From the NCBI GenBank assembly GCA_027475525.1, contig JAMWFC010000113.1, forward strand, positions 3,026,001-3,090,000: a stretch of 64,000 nucleotides of DNA, given 5' to 3'. Every line of letters starts with the position of its first letter. Position 1 is the stretch's first letter. The notes under the pieces are model-generated. The model was not told the DNA's origin. It searched no databases and worked only from the letters and a program-made list of their open reading frames with translations. Below, one piece after another: positions 1 through 10,915 of the stretch. The DNA is from Macrolepiota albuminosa (taxonomy: Eukaryota > Basidiomycota > Agaricomycetes > Agaricales > Agaricaceae). The position numbers and the translations under genes are program-made.

Positions 1-179
1 ATGCAGATGTGCTTTGATTTAGAGAGATGGGCATGTTGAGTTGGACTGTTGTTGGTTGGTATGCAGATGAAGGCATGACTATTAGAATATATGTGGTGCC
101 ATCATTCTTTAAACAATTTTGACACCAATTATAGTCATGACAATATGTCATACTTGACCCATGCTAACTGACCTACCTT

Positions 180-760
180 TCAAGACTCCTTTCCTGACCT
201 TGTTAGTGACCTCAACAAGAAGATGATGGATTACATGTCTGCTCTTCTTGGTAGAGACATGCTGTCCAACATGCAATCACCCCATGATTTGACTCCTCCT
301 ATCCTTACATGCCATGACCTCATCCTTGATCTGGATGGGGATGGATCTCCAATATTACCAGCAGATCCAGGACCAAATATATTTCAAACTTGAGCAGAAT
401 TGGAAATGCTTGTCTGGGACTATCTAAATACTCATTACAGTGAATCCTAGTTTTCTCCACCTTTGCTCATCATCTGATCACTCCATCAGAAATTGTGTCT
501 GGTTACCAGTATGAATCTGCTCCTTACAAGGCAGTGAGAACCAATGATCAGCAATTCATACATTCAAGGTATCTTTCAGAGGGTCTGATATTTCAAGATC
601 CCCATAATCTTGGTCAGCCTGAGCTATTGTGTCTGCTGAACTTCTGGAGAAACCATTAAGGACAGTATGGATCTGGTAACACCTTCTGCTGGACAGTTTA
701 TCTCAACCATCACAAGCAGCCAGTAGCTGCCAAGTATGGCATCTGAGCTGATCATGAAAA
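180..760 (+). pseudogene. Decayed unknown gene, 5' part
   Basis: Conceptual translation in shifting frames gives protein-like stretches, for example FQDSFPDLVSDLNKKM near 180 and FQDPHNLGQPELLCLL near 590, followed by a GQYGSGNTFCWTVYLN stretch near 660-710. Stops and at least one frame change interrupt them, so it is not expressible as read. I have seen similar strings in hypothetical, transposon-linked proteins of mushroom-forming fungi but cannot name the family. It probably belongs with the region at 929-1571, as one gene whose 3' half is low-complexity. Recognition of coding character is moderate; function is unknown. Confidence 0.35.
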
Positions 761-928
761 AAATGCAGCAGCAGCAGCAACAGCACGTAAGGCTACATGC
801 AAAAATAGAGGGAAAAATTGGAAACAGAGGCCAACACCATCAGCGGTAGTTGATGGCAACAGTAGGACATTGCTAATGATGAAGCCACTGATGGTGGATC
901 TGCTTTAGTCACCAGATCTGCAGCCAAC

Positions 929-1571
929 TTGGAGTGGCAACTGGAGCCTACACTTCTCCTGTCACCTAGCGTACCACACACACCACTGCCTGACTTACAG
1001 GAGGAACCCCCTGTCTTGCGCTCATCGCACACTCCACAGCCTCAGCACCACAACATATCCATGGTTCACAACAAATCCCAACCAAATGTATCAGCTTCCG
1101 CTCACAACGAGTCCGCTCTTGACAAATCTGTTCATGACAAATGTGGTGATGATACAGCAGTGGTAGATGCCACTACCATCCACCTCTTACAACAAAGAGG
1201 ATGGAGCCATCCAGACCCTCCAATTAATGGCCCTAGTGATGGTTCCTCTAGATATAGAGTGTCAAGAAGGGTGCTCGACATTCTTCAAGATGAGGACAAT
1301 GACCAATTTGAAGGTGAGGGAAGGCCAGCATTACAAAACCAAAAGAAGCGCAAGGCATTGCCTAACCAATTGTCAACAAATTCCAAGTGACCCCACAAGT
1401 CTCAAGCACAAATGCTACAGGAAGATGCAGCTCAATACATTGATATGTCTACACCAGCAAAAAGGAGTAGCAGCTGCACTAAGGTCATTTGACCAGTCCG
1501 CCGTCATTGATGTGGGGAAGGGGGAAATGTTACATTACATTTTTGTAAACTATAGTGTTACAAAAATGTAG
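929..1571 (+). pseudogene. Decayed unknown gene, 3' part (His/Ser/Pro-rich)
   Basis: Two overlapping open frames (929-1390 and 1167-1571) probably represent one coding region split by a frameshift. The first is rich in Ser, Pro, His and Asn and ends with a basic patch (QKKRKALPNQ) that could be a nuclear-localisation signal. The second carries the same DNA onward in another frame and ends DVGKGEML just before a perfect hairpin. No catalytic motif is visible. Orientation and spacing suggest it continues the remnant upstream at 180-760. Function is unknown. Confidence 0.35.
1536..1570. repeat. Perfect 13-bp inverted repeat (hairpin)
   Basis: The 13-mer at 1536-1548 (TACATTTTTGTAA) recurs inverted at 1558-1570 with a 9-nt spacer. 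It follows a purine run (GGGGAAGGGGGAAA) and a TGTTACA. This could be the start of a short LTR after a polypurine tract, or a 3'-end signal of the plus-strand gene. It lies between two convergent coding regions. Confidence 0.5.
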
Positions 1572-1689
1572 CAATGTCTATCATAACGAAAAAAAAAATT
1601 GTACAATAAGAAACCGTCCATCTTAAACCATTCATCTTCACTTGTCTTCTGTTGCTTTCCATCTCTCAGTAAGCCAACTGGATGATTGG

Positions 1690-2241
1690 GTCTGTTGCAT
1701 CAGCGGCTGACTACTTCAGGAGTTGCTGCAAGCCCATCCTCTTGGGCCAGGGAGAGGGTCCTTGGCAGGGACTGGTTGAGGGTGTGACGGAGATGTTTGT
1801 GCAGAAGATGTCTCTGAGGATATTTGTTGAAGTGGGGATGGAGTGACAGTGAGAGCGGATAAGTCAGCGGTGTGATGGGATTGGTCAGTGGTGAGGGCAG
1901 AGGTATCACCAGTGGGAACGGATACATCAGCAGTGGGGTCAGGAGTGGTTTCTTCCTCTTCAATGATGGGTCCAAGTCCACTGTACCTTATTGGATGCAC
2001 TGCCACATCATTCTGAGCTGACAGACTGGAGGGACAGGTAGAGATGTGAAGTCAACTCTGCAAAGTGTCAACCATACCCTGAATATGGTGGATCTGCTCT
2101 TCTGTCTGACAGATCCGTCTGTCATGGGATGCAAGCGTCTCATCTGCAAGAGAAACATTGGTTTGCAGAGTTTCTATGTGGCCACCAAGCATGTCAACCT
2201 GAGTCTGATAGCAATGGAAGAAGTCCTCAATACGCAGTAAC
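1690..2241 (-). pseudogene. Split cysteine-cluster gene, 3' portion
   Basis: Read on the minus strand from 2241, the frame starts at the GTAAC target duplication of Gypsy-1 and continues as LLRIEDFFHCYQTQVDML, a heptad-like helical stretch rich in Gln and Leu. It then passes into an acidic Ser/Thr/Pro-rich tail ending near 1700. It joins in frame to the segment at 10916-12181 once Gypsy-1 and one copy of GTAAC are removed (..EESW|LLRIED..). It is therefore the C-terminal half of a gene whose 5' half carries paired CX2C motifs. The helix probably mediates oligomerisation. Family not named; the split makes this copy non-functional. Confidence 0.55.
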
Positions 2242-2900
2242 TGTCACGACCCCTCTCCTCTGGATCCACCCCAGGACATCCCCAGAACACCATCCAGGAC
2301 CCTCTCTCTGACCCCACAGGACGTGCCCTGCCATCACGACTACTGACACCGCCATCACGCACATCAAGAGCCGCCATCAGCTGCCACCAGCTCCGATCAA
2401 TGATTGGATCACGTGACTTGCTTCCGGCCATCATGCATCATGCATCACAGCTCCCTCCACACCAATTGATCGCGTGCCCCACATGTGCAATCCAAGTATA
2501 CAGTCCCTGCCCGCTACTCAATGACTCCTGGAACACATCCCAGACATCCCAGAATCCTGAGACCCAGTCCCGTAGTACTTATAGCATAGTTCCCCATTGT
2601 ATTCGCTAGTCTTGATATTAACTTGAATTGTTGCATGCCCTCTGCTTAACTGGTACGCACTGACTGGCACGCTTGAATAATCGCATGCTCTAAGTTTGGT
2701 ACGCACTTTGCGACTTATAATTTGTTAACATGGTCTCATCTTAGAACCCCCAGTTCACGACTTGACCCCCGCCCAACCCTCAGCTACCTAACATCCAAAA
2801 CCCCTGGACCAAGCCCCCTCTCCTGGGACTACCCCTGTCCACATCTTGAACCCCAGAGTCCTAGCCCCGGAGTTCCAGACATCCGAGTATCCGTAGATCA
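2242..2900 (+). repeat. 5' LTR of Gypsy-1, 3'-truncated
   Basis: It aligns with 10184-10850. In the first ~88 bases I count nine differences from the 3' LTR, all transitions. Similarity stops after GTAGATCA at about 2900, so the last ~60 bp of the LTR, the primer-binding site and most of gag are deleted. Confidence 0.85.
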
Positions 2901-3594
2901 CCCCACAGGCTACCAGACCAACGATGCGCCACCTGGACCTTCGAAGGAGAGGACGCCATCTACAAGTATTTGGAAAATGACCTGGCGATTTAGACTCGGA
3001 AGACGCCCTAAATGGTGGAATCAACCCTGACATCTTCTCTGCCCTGGTTTCCCATCTTTGTTCCACAACACTCGCACAGGACACCCTCACAGCTTACCTA
3101 CCCTCCCACTCCTCACACTCCCTCCTCCTCAAAACCCGCCTCACCCCCTCTGGAACCCCTCTCAATACCCTCATCAACAGTGGTGCCACAGACAACTTCA
3201 TTGACAAGGCATGTTCTACCTTCGCTCTGGAACCCGCCCAGCAACTCCCGGTCCCAGTGCGACTCTGCCTCTTCGACAGAGATGCCTCTACAGTGGGGAA
3301 CATCACTTATTTTGTGCGTATGCCCATTATTTTCGCCAATGGACAGACTCACACCCTCCGAATGTTGGTGACCAAACTCCATCTCTCTGCACCCCTGGTC
3401 TTGGGGCTTCCATGGCTTTGAGACACCAACCTCTGCATTGACTGGCGACATCTCACCCTTCACCTGACGACCAGCAACTCCCCTTCAATATACCCCCCTC
3501 TCTGAACCTGACCCCAAAGGACCCCCTGGACGGGCCCCCACCACCCCCCGGACTTCAGTCCCGCTCATCTCGATCCTTCATCATCAATGCCAGG
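2901..3594 (+). pseudogene. Gypsy-1 gag remnant and first protease-like module
   Basis: A short gag-like stretch follows the truncated LTR. From about 3120 the translation contains LINSGATDNFIDKAC, the active-site loop of a retropepsin-like aspartic protease with Asp replaced by Asn (family form D-S-G-A). It ends with the flap-side motif LVLGLPWL near 3400. A TGA at 3419-3421 stands where relatives have Arg. A second, related module follows immediately at 3595. With Asn at the catalytic position this copy could not cleave. The original would have processed the Gag-Pol polyprotein. Confidence 0.6.
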
Positions 3595-6500
3595 TTGGAC
3601 GGGGCCCTGGGACTGATATTGGCCCTCATCGACAGCGGAGCTCCCGGAGTTTTCATTAGCAATGTCCTCGACCTTCCCCACGACTCCCTCAACCAACCCC
3701 TCTGCCTGCAACGCCTTGACAGCACCCCCTCCTCCTCCGGCCCCATCCAGAGGTCTCACTTGGGACGCGTGACCCTGGACAACGACTACATGTTCACCTC
3801 CAACTTCCTGGTCACGCGACTTCACAAATCGACCCCGATGGTGCTGGGACTACCCTGGCTATGTAATACAAACTCTGACATCGATTGGAGGATGCTCACC
3901 ATGACCTTCCCAGAACCTGAGGACCACCCCTCGACCGCCATGCACCTCCAGGCCCTAGGAGGTGACCTGGTGCCCGACACCCCTGGGGCAACAGCTGCAC
4001 CCCCCACCCGTATGCTGCCAATGCCCACCCAAACCTGCAAGGCCCCTGATCAACCCCCAAACATTCCTCGGAACAGGTACAAAGGGCCAAACTACCCAGG
4101 CCGGTCTCAGACACGTGTCAAACCTGCTCCAGCTGATGCATCCACAACTCCGATTGACCCGAATGCACTCAACATTAGGATCATTGGAGCTGCCCCCTTC
4201 GCCCGCCTCATGAAGGACGGAACCTCCATGTTTCAGCCACACACCTCATTGTCTCTCCTGGAAGAGCACCTACAAGGGGATGTTATTCACCTGGAGAAGA
4301 AAACCAAGGAGCAGATCCTCCAAGAAGTAGTTCCCCCGGAGTATCACGAGTTCGCTGACATATTCTCCGAAGGAGACGCTAAGGAGATTCCTCCTCACCG
4401 CCCCTATGACCATATGATTGACCTCAAGGAAGGAGCCGCCCCCCCTTTTGGCAAGATATACAACATGTCAGAAGTCGAACTTCGGGCCCTCAAGGACTAC
4501 CTCGATGAAATGCTCAGGAAGGGATTCATCTGACCCTCTGCCTCTGCCACCAGAGCCCCGGTTCTATTTGCCAAGAAGAAGGACGGTTTGCTCTGACTCT
4601 GCGTTGACTACTGGGGACTCAACAAGATCACCAAGAAGAACCGCTATCCGCTCCTGCTCATTGGCAATCTGGTCGATTGACTCTGCAGTGCCAAGGTTTA
4701 CACAAAAATTGACCTCCACTCTGGCTACAATAACGTCCGCATTGCCCTGGGACATGAGTGGAAAACTGCGTTCTGCATGCGGTATGGTCTGTTTGAGTAC
4801 CTTGTGATGCCTTTTGGAATGACTAACTCCCCCGCCATGTTCCAATACTTCATGAACAACATCTTCTATGACATGAGCAATGTTTTTGTGATCGTCTACT
4901 TGGACGACATCCTCATCTACTCCGACTCGAAGGAGGACCACCAGAAGCATGTCCGGCAAGTCCTGGAATGCCTCTGGGAGCACAACCTCCATGCCAAGCC
5001 CAAGAAGTGTTCATTCCACATGGACAAGGTTGAGTATCTCGGCATCATCATATCCCCAAATGGCATTCACATGGACCCCCACAAAGTCAAGGCCATTGTC
5101 AACTGGCCACAACCCCGGAATGTCAAGGAAGTACAATCCTTCTTGGGTTTCGCCCCCACAAAGTCAAGGCCATTGTCAACTGGCCACAACCCCGGAATGT
5201 CAAGGAAGTACAATCCTTCTTGGGTTTCGCTAATTTCTACCGGAGGTTTATAGACAACTACTCCAGTATCACGAAACCCCTCAACCGGCTCACACGCAAG
5301 AACGTTGCATGGAACTGGGACAGTAAGTGCCAGAGCGTCTTTAACCTGCTCAAGGAGGCTTTCACAGCCGCCCCCATACTCTGGCACTACAACTCCACCC
5401 TTCCGATCATCCTAGAATGCAACGCCTCTGACTATGCCATCGCCGGGATTCTCTCGCAGATGGGATCCGACAGCAGAGAGCCCCGGCCAGTCGCCTTCTA
5501 CACCTGGTCCATGATCAACGCCGAGCTCAACTACAACATCTATGACAAGGAGCTCCTTGCCATCGTCAAAGTCTTCAAACAATGGCAAGCCTACCTCAAG
5601 GGAGCCTGGCACTGGATCCAGGTCTACTCGGATCACAACAACCTGCAGTACTTCACCACAACCAAGCAACTCAGTCGACAGCAGGCCCGATGGTCCAAGA
5701 TCCTCTCGGAGTACAACTTCACGATCCAGTACTGCCCAGGACAACTTGGAGCTAAACCTGATGCCCTCACCTGACAACTAGACATCTATCCCAAAAAGTT
5801 GTTTGAGGCAGAACACAATGCATTCAATCATTGTGTAGTGATCCCTCCTGAACATCTGCATGCCATACTGATTTTAAACAACGAAGGAACCCTGAGCCAG
5901 ATACGCTGCGCCCCCCGAGACAAGTACTTCACCAACCATGACCCCCGCAACCCCCCAACAGAACTGACTGGGACCCTGCCTTCTCCTTGTCCCCTGACAA
6001 AAAACTCCTCCTCCAGGATGGCTGCATCTACATCCTGGATCATGCCCAACTTTGCTATGACGTTCTCCGCCAACACCATTACCACAAGCTCCAGGGACAC
6101 TCCGGAATATGTAAGACCCTCCAACTCATCTCCTGGACTTATTTTTGGCCAGGATTGAAGAAGGACGTGATCCACTACATTTGATCATGCGAACCCTGCC
6201 TCCGGGCTAAGGTCCCCTGGCACTGACCCTATGGACTCCTGAAACCCTTGCCGATCAGACGACGCCCCTGGTCTTCCATATCCCTGGATCACATTGTCGA
6301 ACTCCCGGAATCTGAAGGGTTCAATGCCATTCTCGTTGTTGTGTGTAAGCTAACCAAACAGGGCATCTTCCTACCCTGCCACACCACAGACATCACCCTG
6401 GACTTCGCCCGGCTGTTCCTCGAACACGTCTTTGCCAAACACAGACTCCCAGATGACATTGTCTCCGACTGTGGCCCGCTCTTTGTGTCCAAGTTCTGGA

Positions 6501-8190
6501 CCTCCCTGTATAAGGCCCTTGAAGTAAAGACTAACCTCTCTACTGCCTACTACCCCAAAACCGATGGTCAGACTGAAAGGGTCAATCAGTCTCTTGAGCA
6601 GTACCTCCAGCTGTACATCAACTACTAGCAGGATGACTGGCGCGCCGAGCTCCCCCTGGCCGAGTTCACCTACAACAATACGCTGCACTCCGCCACCGAG
6701 GTATCGCCTTTCTTTGCCAACAAGGGGTACCACCCACGACTGACCCTCTCACTCCAGGATATCCCGTCGCACGCTGTCAGGTTCCGCTGAGTCGGGGGCT
6801 TTCCGGGAAAGCAACGCCCTTACAATGCGGACTTGACCTACGGATACTCGGGTGTCTGAAACTTCAGGGCTAGGACTCCAGGGTTCAAGACGTGGACAGG
6901 GGTGATTCCAGGAAAGGGGACTTGGTCCAGGGGTTTTGGGTTGTGAGTAGCTGGGGGATGGGGTGGGGGTCAAGTCATGAACTGGAGGTTCTAAGACGAG
7001 ACCAAGTTAGCAAGTTAAAGTCATGAAGTGCGTACCAATCTTAGAGCACGCGATTATTCAAGCGTGCCAGTCAAGCGTGCCAGTCAGTGCATACCAGTCA
7101 AGCAGAGGGCACGCAACAATTCAAGTAATTCAAGTTCAGGTAATATCAAGACTAACAAATACAGCGGAGAACTATGCTATAAGTACTACAGGGCTGGGTC
7201 TCGGGGTTCCGGGGTGTCTGGGATGAGTTCCGGGAGTCATTGAGTAGTGGGCAGGGACTGTATACCTGGATCACGTGTGTGGGGACACACGATCAATTGG
7301 CGCAGAGGGAGCTATGATGCATGATGCGTGATGGCTGGAAGCAAGTCACATGATCTGATTGTTGATGGCGGTTAATTCTGGGGTCCATGATGCGGGGTTC
7401 CCAGGGGGTTGGCTGATGGCGGTCTTTGATGCGCATGATGGCAGCATCGGCAGCTGTGGGGGCGGGGCATGCTGTGGAGTTGATGGAAGAGGTTCCCAAA
7501 TGGGGCTCTGGGGATGTCCCAGGGAGGTTCCGGGGGGGAGGGGTCATGACAAACGCTGCCCATGAGGTCGCCTGGGATCTCCAATCCCTTCACGAGTTCC
7601 TCCGAGAAGATATCAACACTGTGAACCAGGCCTATGCAAAACACGCTGACCGGAAACAGGAAGACACTCCTGACTGGATCTCTGGGACAAAGGTATGGTT
7701 AGACCGATGCCACCTCCGCACCCGCTGGCCCTCCCCAAAGCTCAATCACAAGCACCTCAGCCTGTTCAAGATCTTGAAGAAAGTCTCATTCCACGCCTAC
7801 AAGATCAAGCTCCCCCTAGGACTTAAAGGTCTACACCCAGTATTCCACATCCACCTCCTGGAATGACACCCCCCAGATCCCTTCTCTCTGAATGACGCCC
7901 TGAACCCTCTCCCCTGGTCGAGGTTGAGGACAAGTACCACTATGAGGTTGAAGACATCCTCGACTTCCAGAACATTCGTGGATGACCCCACTTCCTCATA
8001 CGATGGAAGAGATACGGCCTGGAGGATGACATCTGGGAACTGCGCTGAAACCTTGACAGCGCCCTTGACAAACTCTGGGACTTCCAGCAACAGCACCTGG
8101 GAAACGACCCTCCCGGGCGCAGAACTCACAGACAGCAGTAGTGGGCATAATCCCTGCCTCTGGGCTCAGTAGGGATTCAACTTCCATGTA
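3595..8190 (+). pseudogene. pol: Gypsy-1 pol: protease-like, RT, RNase H, integrase, chromodomain
   Basis: A second protease-like module has [12 protein letters not shown] at ~3627 and LGLPWL at ~3843. RT follows with intact YLDD at 4897-4908. RNase H reads ECNASD at ~5415, where relatives have Asp for the Asn, plus KELLAI and SDHNNL. Integrase has an H..H/C..C zinc motif (C half near 6187), Asp in LDHIVE (~6290), Asp in VSDCGP (~6468) and Glu in TDGQTERVNQ (~6570). A chromodomain lies near 7930-8060 (HYEVEDILDF, then HFLIRWKRYG). In-frame stops are TGA at 4531, 4594, 4678, 5772, 6182, 6224, 7864, 7983 and 8046 and TAG at 6626. Frames also break at the 77-bp duplication (5076) and the solo LTR. 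Confidence 0.85.
6775..7551 (-). mobile_element. Solo LTR of the Gypsy-1 family inserted in Gypsy-1 integrase
   Basis: The 777-bp segment starts TGTCAGGTTCC and ends GGGGTCATGACA, the reverse complement of the 10184-10915 LTR. Flanks are CACGC and AACGC, a 5-bp target duplication with one mismatch (ACGC shared). Removing it makes integrase coding run on from ..LQDIPSHA into AHEVAWDLQSL... It is a later insertion of the same family, reduced to one LTR by recombination. Confidence 0.85.
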
Positions 8191-8369
8191 TACTTTCTGT
8201 TCCCCCTCTCTAAAATCTTACTCCCTTTTAGTACTTTTCCACAGTAGCGCCCCAGAGTCTGGGCAAGGTGCTTTTTCCAGTTTTTCTGCCACCTTACTTA
8301 TACTGTTTTTTGACTCCGGAAGACCAATTATATACATTTTGTACGTATATTATTTTACAGACAGCAGCA

Positions 8370-9990
8370 AGAAAATGAGGGCCCCGAACTACCCTCACCA
8401 TTTCCCCCCTTCGGCCAACCCCAGAAATCCTCCCCCACCCCCCCTGGACCGTGCTCCCGCCACACCTCCTTGGCCAACTGGTCCCAAGATGGGAGCTGCT
8501 CACCCTTGTCCAGAACCCGCTCGAACCACAACCCCGGAGCCGGGACATTCCTCCAGCAGTGGGCAGTCACCAGCCTCCCCAACAGGTCCAGACTCCGCTC
8601 CACCCTGTGATTCTCCGCCTCTGACTGCAACCCCTCTTGCAGGGACAAGAATGCTGTGGCAGCCCCGTCCAGGAGCAGGCAATGCTCCTGGGCCCAACCT
8701 GGAGATATCAGTGTCAACCCAACCGCAAAAAGGGGAGCACTCACTTAGGGAGGCCATGTGCCCAATTACCACGTCCCAACGCAAGACCTCGACCAGCCCT
8801 GGACTCAAGGGACCCTGCCTTGGGAGCCCCACCCCCTGCTCCAGCCTGGCCCTCATGGCATCCAGCTGGGCCTCAACTTCTCCCCGAGCCACCCTTGCCT
8901 CCTCCAGCTCCCGGAGGGCCATCTTGTAGTCCCCCTCCAGCCCCCTCCAGCGTGCCGCCCCCTCCCTTGCCCCCTCTTTGCGCTCCTCCTCTCCCAGTCA
9001 ACCTGCCCCAAACGCTCCTGCAGAGCCCTCACCTCAACGTCCAGTGGCCGCCTGGATAAGGGGGAAAAGGTCACTGGAGAAAGGCACGCTGGGGAAGCCG
9101 GGGGCGGGGTCTCCGCAGGCAGATGCACCCTCTTCAAAGGCCCCAGGGAGGAACTGGGCAACACCCGCCTCTTCCCTTTGTCAGGATGCCCCCCACGACC
9201 TTTGTGACTGGCAGTCCCAGCCCAGGTCGCCCGACAGGTGATCAGGACCATGGGACGACCCCAGCCCCTCACCAGACGCCCCCGTGGGCACCTCCCCCAC
9301 CGGCTCTACCACCCAGTCCCGCTCCTTGATCCCCATCCTCCAGATGACTCTCCTTAGCGGCCACTCCTGCTTCTGAGAGACACAGCATGCCCTCCACAGC
9401 GCCGACATGGAACATTGCTTGTGGTTGAGGTGGCACACCTCACACATGGACGTGTCCCGGTGGGACAAGAGGCCTGGGACCACTCATTGAGCGCAGTGCA
9501 AGCACTGCGCCAAAGTCAGCAAAGAGACCGGAGGTAGGAAAGCACTCACTGGTCCGTTGCTCACACACCAGACATGGGCAGGTAGACCCCGGGGCCTCTC
9601 CAGGGCCTCCCCAAACAGCTCCTGCATTGCGTCCACCCACACAACACGTTGACTCTCCAGAACCTCTGAAACGGCCCCTACCGCCATCCTGGAATGATAA
9701 AAATGGGGGGCAGGCAGTCTAGGGCAGGGAGGGGGTTGCAGACAGGGAGGGCGGACAGTTATCCACACAAAGGTGGGTGCAGGACGACTTGGGCAGGACT
9801 CCGGAAGGACACTGGGGCCCGCATCAGGAGCCAGCTGGGACCTGCTTCCGGGGCAGGATTATTGCGTTGTTCTGAAAAAGAAAGGTCAGTCATAGCAAGG
9901 GGACAACGCGGCAACACTCACGTTGTTGAGCGAGCGCTGCCATGCGCTCCCAGTCAAGGCAAGCCCAATACTGCACGTCCGGGCTTCCCA
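8370..9990 (-). pseudogene. Gypsy-1 antisense accessory gene: cysteine cluster plus coiled coil
   Basis: On the minus strand, between pol and the 3' LTR. A CLVCEQ stretch near 9575 is followed by a GTGAGT..CAG intron candidate, then CLHC, then CEVCHLNHKQC (CX2CX6C) near 9440. Next comes CSMSALWRACCVSQKQEW, which closely matches the minus-gap gene at 47.8 kb (CSVAQAWKASCMSKEQRW). Downstream are a basic linker, a heptad-rich coiled coil (ALRELEEARVARGEVEAQL, ~8920) and a C-terminal SLDLLGRLVTAH near 8580, again matching LDxLGxL-AH of the 47.8-kb gene (DQLGGLLAAH). Stops and frame changes mark it as decayed. The paired CX2CX6C suggests zinc binding and possibly DNA or RNA binding. Not a known Gypsy core function. 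Confidence 0.6.
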
Positions 9991-10183
9991 GGCCATGAGG
10001 GGCATGATCTCGTTAGTACGTGGGGGCGTCAGAGAATGCGTCGGTGTTCGTGACATGGTTTAGTTTGATGGTAAAATTTTTTTTCAATACGTGGCAGGAC
10101 AGGTGCTGGATCCCACGCTTGGACCCCAGTCCGAACCACTGGCTACACATGCCTTGGAGGGTCTCGGTGCTATGGGGGGGTGA

Positions 10184-10915
10184 TGTCATGACCCCTCCCC
10201 TCTGGATCCACCCCAGGACACCCCCAAAACACCATCCAGGACCCTCCCTCCAACCCCACAGGACACGCCCTGCCATCACGACTACTGACACTGCCATTAT
10301 GCGCATCAAGGGCTGCCATCAGCCGCCACCAGCCCCGATCAATGATCGGATCACGCGACTCGCTTCTGGCCATCATGCATCACACATCACAGCTCCCTCC
10401 GCACCAATTAATCACATGCCCCACATGTGCAATCCAAGTATACAGTCCCTGCCCGCTACTTAATGACTCCCAGAACCCATCCCAGACACCCTGAAACTCT
10501 GAGACCCAGTCCCGTAGTACTTATAGCATAGTTCCCTATTGTATTTGCTAGTCTTGATATTAACTTGAATTGGTGCGTGCCCTCTGCTTGACTGGTATGC
10601 ACTGACTGGCACGCTTTGACTGGCACGCTTGAATAATCGCATGCTCTAAGTTTGGTACACACTTCGTGACTTATAATTTGTTAACCTGGTCTCGTCTTAG
10701 AACTCCCGGTTCACGACTCGACTCCCACCCAACCCTCAGCTACCTAACATCCAAAACCCCTGGACCAAGCCCCCTCTCCCGGGACTACTCCTGTCCGTGT
10801 CTTGAACTCCGGAGTCCTAGCCCCAGAGTTCCAGACACCTGAGTATCCATAGATCAAGTCTGCCTTGTAAGGGTGTTGCTTTCCCAGAAAGCCCCCGACT
10901 CAGCGGAACCTGACA
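10184..10915 (+). repeat. 3' LTR of Gypsy-1
   Basis: 732 bp, TGTCATGACC...AACCTGACA. Preceded by a G-run polypurine tract (10174-10180) and followed by target duplication GTAAC. Matches the 5' LTR and the inverted solo LTR at 6775-7551. Confidence 0.9.

Larger units (their letters stand above)
2242..10915 (+). mobile_element. Gypsy-1: full-length chromodomain Gypsy retrotransposon, decayed
   Basis: The element begins TGTCACGACC at 2242 and ends AACCTGACA at 10915. It is flanked by a perfect 5-bp target duplication GTAAC (2237-2241 and 10916-10920). Order on the plus strand: 5' LTR (3' end lost), gag remnant, protease, RT, RNase H, integrase, chromodomain. An antisense accessory gene, a G-run polypurine tract (10174-10180) and the 3' LTR follow. 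RT-before-integrase order makes it Ty3/Gypsy and the chromodomain makes it a chromovirus. It is interrupted by an inverted solo LTR (6775-7551) and one 77-bp duplication. Many in-frame TGA codons show it is dead. Confidence 0.9.

Noticed and set aside
8141..9329. Plus-strand Pro-rich open frames in Gypsy-1
   Set aside because: They are the opposite strand of the antisense accessory gene, which has cysteine motifs and a coiled coil; the Pro runs arise from its GC-rich codons.
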